The notes under the pieces: generated by a model | What the model was told of the DNA's origin: nothing | Databases searched by the model: none | What the model saw: the letters and a program-made list of their open reading frames with translations, nothing else | Assembly (NCBI GenBank): GCA_050084985.1 | Contig: JBITNC010000001.1 | Coordinates: 26,288,001 to 26,352,000 of the forward strand | Reading direction: 5' to 3' | Length of the DNA: 64,000 nt | DNA from: Nageia nagi | Taxonomy: Eukaryota; Pinophyta | Shown: positions 34,701-45,620 of the stretch, in pieces | How positions within the stretch are numbered: position 1 is the first letter of the stretch | How the letters are laid out: each line of letters starts with the position of its first letter | Translations under genes and position numbers: made by a program

Positions 34701-35300
34701 ATGGATTAACTTTAGAAAATATTTAGTTGGTCATATCCCTTTCCTATCATAGGAAAGAAATCCAACAATTTTTTTTTATTTTTAGATCAAGTATTGGTTG
34801 CCTTGGGAACAATTTCACAATTCAATTTGTGAGAAGATGATAAAGCTACCTTTGATGTCATCCTTGAAAAAACCTCATTTTTTGTTTGGAGGAAACTGGG
34901 ATGACATTTTCAAAATCCTTGGTGGGATGATTAGCATTGACCTAAGAATATCCATATTAAGAAGTTTAAACCTAAATTAGGCTATCTTTAGTTATCTCTT
35001 AATGTCCTTATGTTTGAGCATCTGAACAATTGTTGGTATCTTATTTCCATCCACTCTAGATGGAGCTTAAAATTTTTTATAATCTAGGCCCGATACCTTG
35101 ACCCTAAATAAAGCTTTTTTTCATGGAGCATGTTGTATTAAGGCTTACCTATTGGCCACAGGCTTTAATATTTGGGGGTGGCCAACCGAGTCTATACTTT
35201 TTGTGGAGAACCTGATAGTTTCACTCATGTATTTTGGTCTTATTCTAAAGTCTCGGTTGCTTGGAGTTGGATTCTTTCCTTCTTTTGACCTTTTATGATT
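31705..35300 (+). pseudogene. LINE ORF2: endonuclease, reverse transcriptase, zinc-binding C-terminus
   Basis: Endonuclease begins at about 31707 with a decayed SWNVRGL (Trp codon now TGA), KYMVHSELSIVAHLYGNLDFVYL and a decayed QEIKV. RT from about 33110: SHMANEKAPRINEFTYMFYKEFW, FIPKQADPEIITN.RPITLL, YKIIAKDLALKIR.LLP, CYILDNVI, LFIKIDFEKAYDRI, PITYARYVHQGYPLAPSLF and HFVDDS (about 33855-33872; usual form FADD). The 107-residue frame 34067-34390 has W....LSLPRRYKICMIL, STHVYYSSCWFPS, KLLKDFIWASD and IVAWDICYLPHDASGMGIFD, standard LINE sequence. The end (about 35190-35280) reads CGEPDSFTHVFWSY, a zf-RVT motif. Multiple frameshifts and stops. Confidence 0.92.
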
Positions 35301-35699
35301 ACTTCTTGTTCCTAGGTTTATATGCTATTAGTAGACCCTATTCATTTCTTTGAACCCTTGGTGGAAATTTAGCATAATTTTTAGCTTAGTATTTTATATC
35401 ATCTTTGAAAGGTCAGGAATGATATTATTTTTGCTCACCAAGAAGCTTCATCTTCCTTTTCTTTAGCAGACAAATATGTTATTTTCTACAAATGTTGGCT
35501 ATAAATTATTTTCAAGTTGAGAAAGTGAATGTGGAGGTTCAACATTTGCGAAACTTACTTGATTATTGGGGGAATGCACCCTTCAAGTTTCTCCATAATG
35601 AATTCCTAACCTAGAGTTAGTTTAAAAGGGATTCTTTTTGGTTTATCTGTTGTGCTTTCTCATGGGATGTGCTTAATTCCACTTGCCCCTTTTTTGTAT

Positions 35700-35744
35700 G
35701 AAAGAAATTTTATATTAATAAAAAGGTCTATTTCATTAAAAAAA
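35700..35744 (+). other. LINE 3' end and poly(A) tail
   Basis: gaaattttatattaataaaaaggtc followed by tttcatt and eight a's. The shape is usual for plant L1-type LINE ends. Confidence 0.8.
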
Positions 35745-35755
35745 ATTACATAAAA
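35744..35755. repeat. LINE target-site duplication, 3'
   Basis: aattacataaaa, equal to 30289-30300. Confidence 0.85.
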
Positions 35756-36410
35756 ATTTAGGAAAATTACCTTCTCCAATCTTGATCCTCCTATTTCATA
35801 TTAGAAATAATGAACACTAAAATGAGTTATATATTAGACTTTTTATCATTTTTTTTAAACATAATTTTAACATAATATATTTTTTTATCATTTTTTAAAA
35901 TATAATTTTTTTTATCTTCATAAGTAACTTAATTAGTAAATTTAATAAAATAACTTTAAAATTAAAAATTTAACCATTTAACTAATTAGTAAATTTTTAA
36001 CCCTTATATCTAAAAACATTTAACCATTCCTTTCTAACCTAAATTTTTTACCCCCCCTAACATAAATTTTTGTAACATCTAACCTCTAACCTAAATTTTT
36101 TACCCGTCGCTAACATAAATTTTTTCAAAGTCCAACCTCTAACCTAAATTCTTAAGCCATCGATTACCCCCCCTAAAATAATTTTTTAACCCCATCTATT
36201 TAACCAAAAAAATTAACTCAAATTTTTTAACCTAAATTTTTACATGTTAATGATCTTAATGTTTTTTGTTTTTTAAATACATTTTAATATTTTTAAATAG
36301 ATTTTTTAAGATTTGTAGAGATTATTTTTATCTTCAATCATTGATTTTAATTTAAAAGGTATTATTTATTATATATTTATTAATGGGTTATTTATTTTAT
36401 TTATATAGAT
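35756..36410. other. AT-rich DNA with a short 53-bp tandem repeat
   Basis: 36025-36190 holds three decayed copies of a unit containing ctaacctaaattttttacc and taacataaatttttt (start points at about 36034, 36088, 36139). The rest is runs of a and t without genes. Confidence 0.6.
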
Positions 36411-37830
36411 ATCATGAGCAGTGAAGAGGATGAGAGGAGGAAGTCCATTGATGAAGAAGAGACGAGATGAAAAAGAGAAAAGAAACAATCAATTGAACCT
36501 GATGTTGACAAAAAAATATTTGTAAGTATTAGTATGTACTATTTTATTATTAATTTATTTTTGCTAATGCTACTTATTTCGTAAGATAAATAATATTATT
36601 TATTTAATTTTTTTACAGATGAGAACACATAAGCAAGTGTTAAAATAAGCAAGTAAAATATTAACTAAAAAAGAAATGAAAAGGATGCAAGGTATTGGAA
36701 CCTCTTGTGCAGCTAATCGCAACCAATCTACTAACACACTACCACCTCCAACCACTCTACATGGTAATATTTTTACATGATTTTAATTTTTGAAAATATT
36801 TTTATTATTATTAATTTTTCATTTATTATTCATTTTGTTTAATGATTAATTAAAAATGTGTTTAAGGTGATATGAGTGTTTGAATTGCAGAGTTAGTGAA
36901 TCAAGAGCTCTATACCTTCTTCACATCGATCAGTTAACTTAGAGTTGAGATAAGATTGAAACCAGATTGTGAAGTAATTAAGGATGAAGCCGGTACATAA
37001 AATCAATAGATTTATGTTTAAAAATCAATACATTTAAATATATATTTGCAATACAATAATTTGCCCTCATTTTCAAATATTTTACAAGGAAAATTTTTTA
37101 TGACCATCTAAGGAAGTATGCATGCACTTTTTTTGCGAATACCTTATATGTTGATTGGAAATCTCAAGATGAAAGTGGTACATTTTTTATATTATTATTA
37201 ATAATATTTTGAAAAAAATCTTACTTAAAAAATTCAAAACTAATTTCTATAATTATGTATTTTGCAGCTAAAAGAAAATTTATAAGTCCTCTCAAAAGAT
37301 ATATTGGAGATGGGTTTGCTTCAAATTTGCATTAAGCAGGACATGAAGGACCCTCAATTGGAGGAGAGACCATTTTAAATATTGATAAAGAATCTACCCC
37401 CATCCTAGTGTAATCATTACCATAGAAAGGCTAATTGTGATCCAAAAGTGTGGAAACACTTAGTGGTGAAATTTAATGCATTTGAGGAGAATCAAGTAGC
37501 AACACAAGAACCCTTGTAGCAGCAAAAACCTTTGTGGGCATGTGGATTTTTCATATCGTTGTCCATGGGTATGCATCGTACGAGTTTAGCCAGAGAGCTA
37601 GGGTTTGATGCCAAGTTTTTAAGTATAGTAATTTAATGAATTCTTTAATATTTATACTTCACATAATTAAATATTCATTAATTTTTTTAAATTTTTTTAT
37701 AGTTATCCAGATATAACCGCTTTCCAACAAAAGATGAAAGCAAATATGGACTCAATGAAGGTTTTGCAAAACTTGTTGAAAAGGTGGATGTTGAAATGGT
37801 AAGCAAGTATTAAAACCTATTTGCTTTAAA
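36411..37830 (+). pseudogene. Exon-like segments of an unidentified gene or transposon ORF
   Basis: Short coding-like stretches separated by AT-rich stretches that begin with gt and end with ag. 36415: MSSEEDERRKSIDEEETR then a stop and PDVDKKIF before gtaagtatt; 36618: MRTHKQVLK, stop, KILTKKEMKRMQGIGTSCAA before ggtaatatt; 36890: ELVNQELYTFFTSI; 37100: YDHLRKYACTFFANTLYVDW; 37268: KRKFISPLKRYIGDGFASNL; 37440: VWKHLVVKFNAFEENQVATQ; about 37700: YNRFPTKDESKYGLNEGFAK. The layout suggests a multi-exon gene now broken by stops. I recognise no family. An En/Spm-type accessory ORF is one possibility; a dead host gene is the other. Confidence 0.35.
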
Positions 37831-37924
37831 TTAATTAATTATATTTAATTTTTAAATGTTATATATGTTTTACATATTTTACTTAGTGTTAAAAATGTTG
37901 ACTTAGGGGATTTAAGTGTTTGTA

Positions 37925-38075
37925 GTTTTATAAGGGTTCATGGTTTATGGTTTATGGGGTTAGGGTTTACAGGCTTAAGGGTTTTAGGGTATAGGGTTTT
38001 AAAGGTTTAAGGGTTAGGGTATATGCTTTTTAAGGTTTTAAACGGTTTAGGGTTTTGAGAAATATTTTAGGTTTA
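37925..38075 (+). repeat. Telomere-like repeats, G-rich on plus
   Basis: Run of ggtttatggggttagggtttacagg and related ttagggttt variants, decayed. Confidence 0.7.
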
Positions 38076-38195
38076 AGTTAGTAAAAAATCAACTTATGTT
38101 ACAACTTGGGTTAGACTTAAGTTAATAAAAATTTAAATTAGTTTCTCAAAAATATCACTTAGGTTAGTAAAAAAGAACAAACAAGATAATGAAAA

Positions 38196-38560
38196 TCAAT
38201 CCTAGAAGATTGTGTCCATAAATCTTTGACCAATGACATTAACTACCATGCCAAGAACCAAAAATAAGATATAAAATTCCCTCTAAGCTTAATTATCAAT
38301 CACCTCATGTAGTAACAATATTGAAAAATATATGAGCTCATGATTATCATTAATTTTTAAATCATAGAATACATTATACATGATTCCATATCTAAATATA
38401 TATATGTGCATGTCCAATAACCTTGACCCTAAACACTTACCCCTAACCCTTACCACTTACACTAACCTTAACCCTAACCCCTAAATTGTAACCATAACCC
38501 TAAAACTTTAACTTAGATCAAACTTTTTCGTTAGTAAAAAATTAACTTAGATTAGATTTA
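38196..38560. repeat. Duplicated segment, copy 1 (1345-bp offset)
   Basis: Matches 39541-39905: same order of cctagaaga, gacattaactaccatgccaagaac, ataaaattccctctaagcttaatta, gattatcattaatttttaaatcat, tatatatgtgcatgt and a C-rich telomere-like tail. Offset 1345 bp. Confidence 0.93.
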
Positions 38561-38569
38561 TTAGGCTTA

Positions 38570-39540
38570 AAGGTTTAGGGTTTTAGGGGTTTAAGAGTTT
38601 AGGATTTAGGGGTTTATAATTTAGGGTGTATGGTTTAGGATTTTATGATTTTATGGCATTTAAGATTTTACAATTCAAAGTTTAGGGTTCAAGGCCAACT
38701 TAAGGATTTTAGGTATAAGGTATAAAGTTTTAAGAATTTAAGGGTAAGGGTATAGGGTTTTTAGGGTTAGTAGTGGTTATAATTAGGGTTAATGGTTAGC
38801 AGTTAGGTTAGGGGTAGAGTTAGTAGCTAAGGTTGGTGGTTAGGGTTAGTTTTAGTAGTGGTTAGGGTTAGGGTTAGGGTTAAGGTTAGTAGCTATTAGG
38901 GTTAGAGGTTATAGTTAGGATTAAACATGGTTAGTGATTAACTATAATTAGGGTTAGGGTCAAGGTTAGTGGTAAGGGTTAGTAGTTAGGGTTAGTAATG
39001 GTTAGGGTTTATAACTTAGGGTGTATGGTTTAGGATTTTAAGATTTTAGGGAGTTTAGGGTTTTAACATTCAAGTTTTAAGGTTCAAGGCTAGCTTAAGG
39101 GTTTTAGGTATAAGGTTTTAAGTGTTTAGGGGTAAGGGTATAAGGTTTTTAGGGTTAGTAGTGGTTACAATTAGGGGTAGGATTAGTAGTTAAGGTTAGT
39201 AGTTAGGGTTAGGGTTAGTGTTAGTAGTGGTTAGCATTAGGGTTAAGTTTAGACATGGTTAGTGGTTAGTTGTTAGGGTTAGGGTTAGTAGTTAGGGTTA
39301 GTAATTAGGGTTAGTGGTTAAGATTAGGGTTAATGTTACTAATGGTTAGGTTTTACAATTTAGGATGTATGGTTTAGGATTTTACAATTTTAAAGCATTT
39401 AGGATTTTAACATTCAAATTTTAGGGTTCAAGGCTAGCTTAAGGGTTTTAGGGTTTAAGGTATAAGGTATTAAGGGGTTAGGGTATAAGGTTTTTAAGGT
39501 TAGTAGTGGTTAGGGTTAGGGTTAGTGGTTAGGGTTAGTA
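38570..39540 (+). repeat. Telomere-like block with three copies of a longer module
   Basis: G-rich on plus. A module with gtatggtttaggatttta, aacattcaa.tttta.ggttcaaggc.a.cttaaggg and gggtttttagggttagtagtggtta begins at about 38628, 39023 and 39367 (spacing 395 and 344). Between modules are runs of ttaggg, including four perfect units at 38862-38882. Confidence 0.9.
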
Positions 39541-39905
39541 TTAATCCTAGAAGACTATGTCCATCACCCTTTGACATATGACATTAACTACCATGCCAAG
39601 AACCCAAAATAAATTATAAAATTCCCTCTAAGCTTAATTATTGATCGTGTCATGCAGTAATAAGATTGAAAAATATATGAACTCATGATTATCATTAATT
39701 TTTAAATCATAGAATACATTATACATGACTCCATATCTAAATATATATATGTGCATGTACACTAATCGTAACCCTAAATTCTTACCCCTAACCCTTACCA
39801 CTAACACTAACTTTAACCCTAATCCTTAAATCGTAACCATAACCCTGAAACTTTAACCCAGATCAAACTTTTTTATTAGTAAAAAATTAACTTAGATTAG
39901 AGTAT
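39541..39905. repeat. Duplicated segment, copy 2
   Basis: Partner of 38196-38560, about 90% alike by eye. Confidence 0.93.
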
Positions 39906-40806
39906 ATTTGTTTCTTTTAATATACACTAATAACATTAAATCTTTGATTTGTAATAGTTTATGTGTTATTAATTAATCAGTTAATATGATTTGATATTTA
40001 TGAAATTATTTTAATTAATGATTATTTACTAACATTTATTTAATTCTCATTTGCACGATTTTTCCGGAGTGCTTGTTGATGAGGTGGTAAATGAGGAGGA
40101 TTAAGAACATGGATTTGATAATGATTGATATAGAGTGAGGGATAGTGAGGGTACTGAGAGTTTTTAGATTAGATGATAGTACTCATGATTGCTATCATTA
40201 TATAACATTTTCATACATTTATATATATTTTTACACATTTGAAGTGTCTATATATTATTTTTTTAATGTGTTTATAAATTATGTTGAATTTTAAATATTT
40301 TTTTGCTTCTATTAAATTTAATAATAATTAAATTTAAATTCAATTATATTTATTTAATTCAATTAAATTTAATAAATAAATTAATATTCAATATAGTGAA
40401 TTAATTTAAAAATTCATTCAATTTAATATAAATAATTAAAAAATAGCTAAAATAATTATTTTTTTAAAATGAAATTTTTTTATTTATTTCAACATTCTTC
40501 TTTATGCTATTTTCAACATCGTACTTGGCACCAAACATGATGAAAAAGTATTTTTTAATAATTTTCCCAATGGTATACTTGATGGCATTTTTGACAAAAA
40601 TATTTATTCTGATGTTTTACCCAACAATATGTCTAACATGCCTAACATTATTTTTGATGATATATGTGACAATTTGCCTCATTTTGTGATAGAATTCTTG
40701 ACATGACCTAACACATAATTTTATATAAAAAAATAAAAAGGGGCCTAATGTTTTTTCTTACACCCAACCCCTATTATTTAGTAGTGTTCAAAGCTCTAAT
40801 ACCACT
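39906..40806. other. AT-rich DNA without a recognised gene
   Basis: 40020-40150 (ggagtgcttgttgatgaggtgg...) is coding-like and could be a last exon of the 36.4-37.8 kb unit. 40490-40700 is open on plus without ATG (IFNIVLGTKHDEKVFFNNFP, then an Asn/Asp/Pro-rich run such as VLPNNMSNMPNIIFDD), unidentified. 40786-40804 resembles a primer binding site (see the LTR at 40807). Confidence 0.4.
40786..40805 (-). other. Primer binding site-like motif of the interrupted LTR
   Basis: Minus strand AGTGGTATTAGAGCTTTG follows the LTR end; close to TGGTATCAGAGC, the Met-tRNA type primer site. Confidence 0.6.
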
Positions 40807-41095
40807 GTAATGTACCTTTTTAGGGTTTATCTAATTGAGCATTCAATTCCACACATATCCATGAATTAGGGTATCAATGAACATGCTCAATAACCATCCA
40901 AAATATGTGCTCAAATTGGAATATAATAGTAGTAGTTAAAGCTCATAGAATATGTGATCATGACCAAAACTAGAGCATAAATTAGATCTATAACATAATA
41001 GAAATATTGCACCTAAAGTACTCAATTCACATACATTCCCATTCATTCACATTTGAGATGCAATATGAGAGCCAATATAATCAATAATGCACCAA
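40807..41095 (-). repeat. LTR fragment, part 1 (interrupted by 41096-44840)
   Basis: Begins tgtaatgtacc next to the primer site motif, so it is the inner end of a 5' LTR of a minus-strand gypsy-type element. It continues at 44846 after the inserted element. Confidence 0.6.
41091..41095. repeat. Target-site duplication, left
   Basis: accaa, identical to 44841-44845. Confidence 0.85.
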
Positions 41096-41953
41096 TGTAA
41101 GGATCCAAACACACCGTCAAGTGCAAATTAGCAAATTCTAACCAATAAACCCCAACATCGAGCCTAGGGCATCACTTATAAGTCTACACAACATAATAAT
41201 GAAAATGTCTAAGCTAGGGAACCAATATTAAGCATTAACAACCTCAAGATGCCAATGTTTGGCCAATAAGGGTATATATCAAAGTACATAAGCTCAAAAT
41301 ACCAACGTATGGCCCATACAACATATACATGTAATGATAACCTAACAATATCAATAAACAAGCATGCATGATACAAATATGAGATCCAAGTGCCATTGGA
41401 TATATATATGATTAATAATGAATATCAATACAATACCAAGATCCTAGCGCTAGACATCGGCCTCTAAGGAGCCAACTAGGGCATAATTTGTATGTCTCTC
41501 ACTGTTGGACTAATGATCAAACTATGGGACAATATTACTCCCTCAAAACCTAAATCCTCTTCACTAAAGGAGCCCTCCTCTAATATTGGAAACCATTAAA
41601 GGTAGAAGCACAACATTGAAATACCATCATAAGGGTAAGGTGCTACACCAATACCATATATGATCAGGATCCCTTAGCCTGAAAGCCCTCCTAAATTCTA
41701 CACCCAGAGGATTGCTTAGCACTGCTAAGTCCTATGTCCAATGTATAATCATGTATATCTAGTAATGAGGCTCCAATGTCTCTTTATACACTCAACCCTA
41801 TCTGAATCTCACCTAATAGTCATCACTTATATCCTAAATCCCAACGTTAGTCTCCTAGGATCCAAAATGCCCAACATAGGTGCTTAGGGGTTAGACATGC
41901 CAACCTTGAGGCCTAGAGTGTATTAAGTACCAACATGGGGGTTTAGGAGTCCT
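41096..41953 (-). repeat. Partial 3' LTR of the deleted gypsy
   Basis: Starts tgtaaggatccaaacac and follows the right LTR to ggtttaggagtccta. TATA-like box (minus TATAAAG) at 41782-41788. Confidence 0.9.
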
Positions 41954-42079
41954 ACTGATGAGGAATAATAATAAAAATAAAGTTCAATATCTATATTTAG
42001 GTGTGTCTACTCCAATCTCCATATTTGAATCATCTTATTCATCCTTTGTAAATACCTTTATGTAATGCACCTAGCCCTT
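41954..42079. other. Deletion junction and residual internal sequence
   Basis: Begins with ctgatgaggaataataataaaa, which has no counterpart in the right LTR. Confidence 0.5.
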
Positions 42080-42920
42080 GCTTTGATAATTGTACCTTGG
42101 CTCCTAAGTCTTCTTGTCATAGAAGCACTTGCCATCCTCTCTCAACTTCCTCCATGTGGTTGTGTCCAACTAGTTCATTTGAGGTAGGGTAAAGGATTTG
42201 GCCTTGTTAGGCCCATGTTTATCGATAAAAGGCTTTTATGTCATTGGTCCTCTATACGTATACTCTCCCTTGAGGGATTTCACCATTGGTTCAAGATCAT
42301 ACACAGCTCAAATAGCATCATCAAGTTCCTAGGAGAGGACAACTTAACCATTCCCTGTAGTGATTCCATCAAACCCTCAATGAAGAAGAATGTCAATTAT
42401 TCCTCTAAAATGTGATGGATCATGACTACAATCTTTTGAAACTCTAACACATACTCATCCACTACTCCTTACTACCTCAATGATGTTAAATCCTTGAAGT
42501 AATCATTCTTATTCTTTTGATAAAACCTCTTGACCAATCATTGGGCATAATCATCAAAGGAGGTGATGAGTGAATAACCCTAGATGATCACTCCATGTTG
42601 CCACCACTCTAGGGCATCACCCTTAAAATGCAAGGATGTGAAATGAACTACATCCTCCTCCACCATATTAGAGCTCAAGGTGAAATAATTCTATAGCTAA
42701 TGCAACCATGCTCTAGCTATCATCTTCTTCCTATTAAACATCTGTACCTACATCTTATTAATCTTCTATTGTAGGTCCCACTTATCAACCCATGAGCTAC
42801 TGGGAGTGTGCAAACCATGTGAACTACTCCCCATCAACCTTAGGATTTCCAAGTACTTATTAAAGTTTACAAATCTCCTCAATCTTGAATCTAACATAAA
42901 TATTCCCTAAAATTATGATT
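42080..42920 (-). pseudogene. Gypsy Gag with zinc-knuckle remnant
   Basis: From about 42656 on the minus strand: VVHFTSLHFKGDALEWWQH (42651-42597), the gag-domain core (A..L.G.A..WW), then LITSFDDYAQ, LVKRFYQKNKNDYFKDLTSL, DEYVLEFQKIVVMI and FFFIEGLMESLQGMVKL, in the usual order for plant gypsy Gag. Near 42135-42090 CFYDKKT.EPRYNYQSKG.VHYIKVF corresponds to the knuckle CFxCxxPWxPGHxCKGK.vHYIEV, with its second and third ligands changed. A few stops (Gln and Trp positions). No protease or RT follows. Confidence 0.85.
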
Positions 42921-43570
42921 TAGCTCCAATAGGCCAGGAACCTTATTCTTTATCTCTTCCCCATACTTCTTTGCAAATATGAGTTTAGATGGCTTAGGGA
43001 TGATAGGCTACTCCTCTATCCTACCAACATCTTCCTTTAGGTACCTCCTTAAGAGAGGATTTGTAACTTAGGATGCTTGATGTGAATGGTATCTCAAAAA
43101 TGTAGTTATGGATGCCCCTTAGAACTATGGTGAGTCAACTCTCAATCTCTCAAACTATAGGATCTCCTCATGCTTGACTCCCAATTTTCCCTATCCTCCT
43201 CATGTATATCCTCTTTATCATCTCTAGTAGAATGTGGGGGGATAATTTGTTATCACTGCATAGTGGTAACAGCTTCGATCATGGTGTGAATGGATGAAAT
43301 GAGCTCATTAAACTTTCATTTAGGGGTGCATTTTCAAACTGAAGTTGGACTCCTTTTACTAATGTCCCTTGATCTCTCCCTTGGTGCCTCTTCTTCCTCT
43401 ACGAATGCTCCTTCATTTTGCATGTAATTCCTCCATTGCTAACAATCCTCCTAATGGATGGCCCTAAAAGGTGTCTTCTCAATATATAACCTTCTAATTT
43501 TCCTAACAGATGCCTTCTCTCTCCAAGTATTGGATCTAGTGTAGTAATTATGTACTACATGTCTCATACA
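42921..43570 (-). pseudogene. Gag N-terminal region and 5' leader
   Basis: Minus-strand DNA between the primer site and the readable gag core. Stops prevent a reliable start; nothing else recognised. Confidence 0.5.
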
Positions 43571-43577
43571 TAGGCTA

Positions 43578-43601
43578 GCCAGATCCAAGCTTTGATCCCA
43601 C
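43578..43601 (-). other. Primer binding site-like motif of the deleted gypsy
   Basis: Minus AGTGGGATCAAAGCTTGG next to the LTR; resembles TGGTATCAGAGCTT with changes. Confidence 0.5.
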
Positions 43602-44840
43602 TATAAGGATCCAAACACACCCTTAAGTGCAAATTAGTAAACTCTAACCAATAAACCTTGACATAAGCCCTAGGGAATCACTTACGAGTCTATACAATAC
43701 AATAATGATAATGTTTAAGCTAGGGCACCAATATTAAGTAGTAACAACCTAAAGATGCCAAAATTTGGCCAAGATAAGCATATATCAAAGTACATAAGCT
43801 CACAATACCAACATATGACACATATAACATATACATGCAATGATAACCTAATGATGTAAATAAATAAGCATGTACAATATGAATATGAGATCTAAGTGCC
43901 ACTGGCTATATATGATCAATAGTGAATATCAATACAATGCCAAGCTCCTAGAGCTAGATATTGGCCTCCAAGGAGCCAATAGGACACAATCTATATGTCT
44001 CTTATTGTTGGATTGACTATCAAACCATGGGATAGTATTGTTCCCTCAAAAACTAATTCTTCTCCACCAAATGAGCCCTCCTCTAATCTTGGAAACCACT
44101 AAAGGTAGAAGTGCAACCTTGGAATACCATTGAATGGGCAAGGGTGCTGCACCAATTTCATATACAATTAGGATCCCTTAGCCTGAAAGACCTCCTAGAT
44201 GCTACACCTAGGAGATTCTTTAGCATTTCTAAGTCTTATGTCCATATGATGGTATCAAGAGATAAATGTATAATCAACTATATCTAGTAATGAGGCTCTA
44301 ATCTTTATACACTTAACCCTATATAGATCTCACCTAAGAGTCATCACTTATCTCCTTAATCCAAATTTTAGCCTCCTAGAGGTCCAAAATGTCCAATGTG
44401 GGTACCCAAGGGTTAGACATGCCAATGTGGGGGCTTGGAGTGCATTAAGTGCCAAGGTGGAGGTTTAGGAGTCCTATGCATGCCCACATGGGTCAAGCGG
44501 TCATGTGTGGGGTCTAGGTGTCATGATGGGTCAACATGGGGGTATGGGAACATTTTTAGGGATGGTGCATGCATATAGGTACCTATCCAACCATCTAAGT
44601 GTAATAATAGACCTTAGGATTCCCACAATCAATGTCAAGATCTCAAAGTACAATAATAACACCTACTCTAAGATTGGGAGGGAGACATTCCACTTAGGGA
44701 TCAAAATGGGGTCCATTCGTCCATTAAGTCTTCTATCTCAAGTTACATACATGAAGGTACAATGCAATAATAAAATATGTATTAAAAGAGGAACCTATGG
44801 GGTTCCATAATTAATTACACCCATGCAAGGGGGTGTCACA
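43602..44840 (-). repeat. 5' LTR of the deleted gypsy
   Basis: 1239 bp; TATA-like box (minus TATAAAG) at 44303-44309, conserved with the other LTR. The plus frame 44505-44810 is a shadow inside the LTR. Confidence 0.9.
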
Positions 44841-44845
44841 ACCAA
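44841..44845. repeat. Target-site duplication, right
   Basis: accaa, identical to 41091-41095. Confidence 0.85.
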
Positions 44846-45620
44846 GAATAAATATAGGGTTGTAACAAGCCTATAACAAATTCTAGGGCAAAGCCTAAGA
44901 CTTTAAAATACTCAAACTAGACTCCTCAAGGTTGGTGCAAATCTTAAGGTAGCTCTCAAGCTTGTCATAAGTCTCAAGATGACTCCCAATGGTTGGCGTA
45001 AACTCCCAAATGTAAGGATGATAGGTGCAAGCTCTCTAAGAGGTGCAAACATGTAGATGAGCCACTTCTAAGCTAGGGAGCACCCTAAGCCTTAGAAGGT
45101 AGAGAAGAAAAGCATCCCTAAGCTCTAAATGATCAAATATTAAATACACAAGATTATGTCTTCAAGTTATGCTCTAATCTTCCTTATATAGGCGATTATA
45201 CCTTGAAAATATTAGTTGACCTTGAAATAAAATATATTTCTTCTAGCCAACTTTCCCTAGCCAATTATAGCACATGTTATGTTCAAAGATTGGCTTGACT
45301 AGAGAATTTCAAAATGCAACATCTCCCTCATTTCTTGATAGAACCATGTCATGTAACCTCTCAAAATGATTGATAGAAGATTCTTCATCCATTCTAAAAG
45401 ATAAATTGGCCATCTTGAACTTATGACAAAAGTTATGCATTCTATAAGGTTTCTCAAAGTTGGAGACATTACATAATTTGACAAATAAAGTACTCCTAAT
45501 CTAAGTACTAAATACCACAATGAATAGGAATGAGGGATTATGTCTAGATATCCCAAACTGAGGACATTATGGTTCCTAAATATGACTTTAATAATCTTTT
45601 ACATATATTCAAATTTGAAT
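44846..45620 (-). repeat. LTR fragment, part 2
   Basis: Continuation of the LTR starting at 40807. A TATA-like box (minus TATATAAGG) at 45182-45190 supports minus orientation. 45290-45420 (ctccctcatttcttgatagaaccatgt...) is alike 51915-51970, so this LTR and the one at 50757-52083 are relatives. The outer end could not be fixed. Confidence 0.55.

Larger units (their letters stand above)
30301..35744 (+). mobile_element. Full-length, inactive L1-type LINE
   Basis: 5.44 kb between 12-bp direct repeats, with ORF1, endonuclease, reverse transcriptase, C-terminal zinc-binding region, an aataaaa-rich 3' end and a short A tail (35737-35744). Presence of both ORFs and the TSD directly at ggagagtcg shows the copy is not 5'-truncated. 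Stops and frameshifts are numerous in both ORFs. It stands about 90 bp downstream of the AAACCCTAGGGTTT array. Confidence 0.92.
41096..44840 (-). mobile_element. Internally deleted gypsy element with gag only
   Basis: 3745 bp, minus strand. Right LTR 43602-44840 is complete (1239 bp, TGTGACACCCCC...GGATCCTTATA on minus); left LTR 41096-41953 matches its inner and middle part but lacks about 380 bp at its internal side. The TSD accaa is perfect. Only gag remains between them. The left LTR loses its partner sequence abruptly at about 41953, so a deletion removed the start of the 3' LTR, the polypurine tract and all of pol. It is inserted into another LTR (40807 onwards). Confidence 0.85.

Noticed and set aside
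40490-40700. Open plus frame with Asn/Asp/Pro-rich sequence
   Set aside because: No start codon in good context, no family motif; possibly low-complexity coding remnant, not claimed as a gene.
43720-43902. Hydrophobic minus frame
   Set aside because: Lies within an LTR and is not conserved in the partner LTR.
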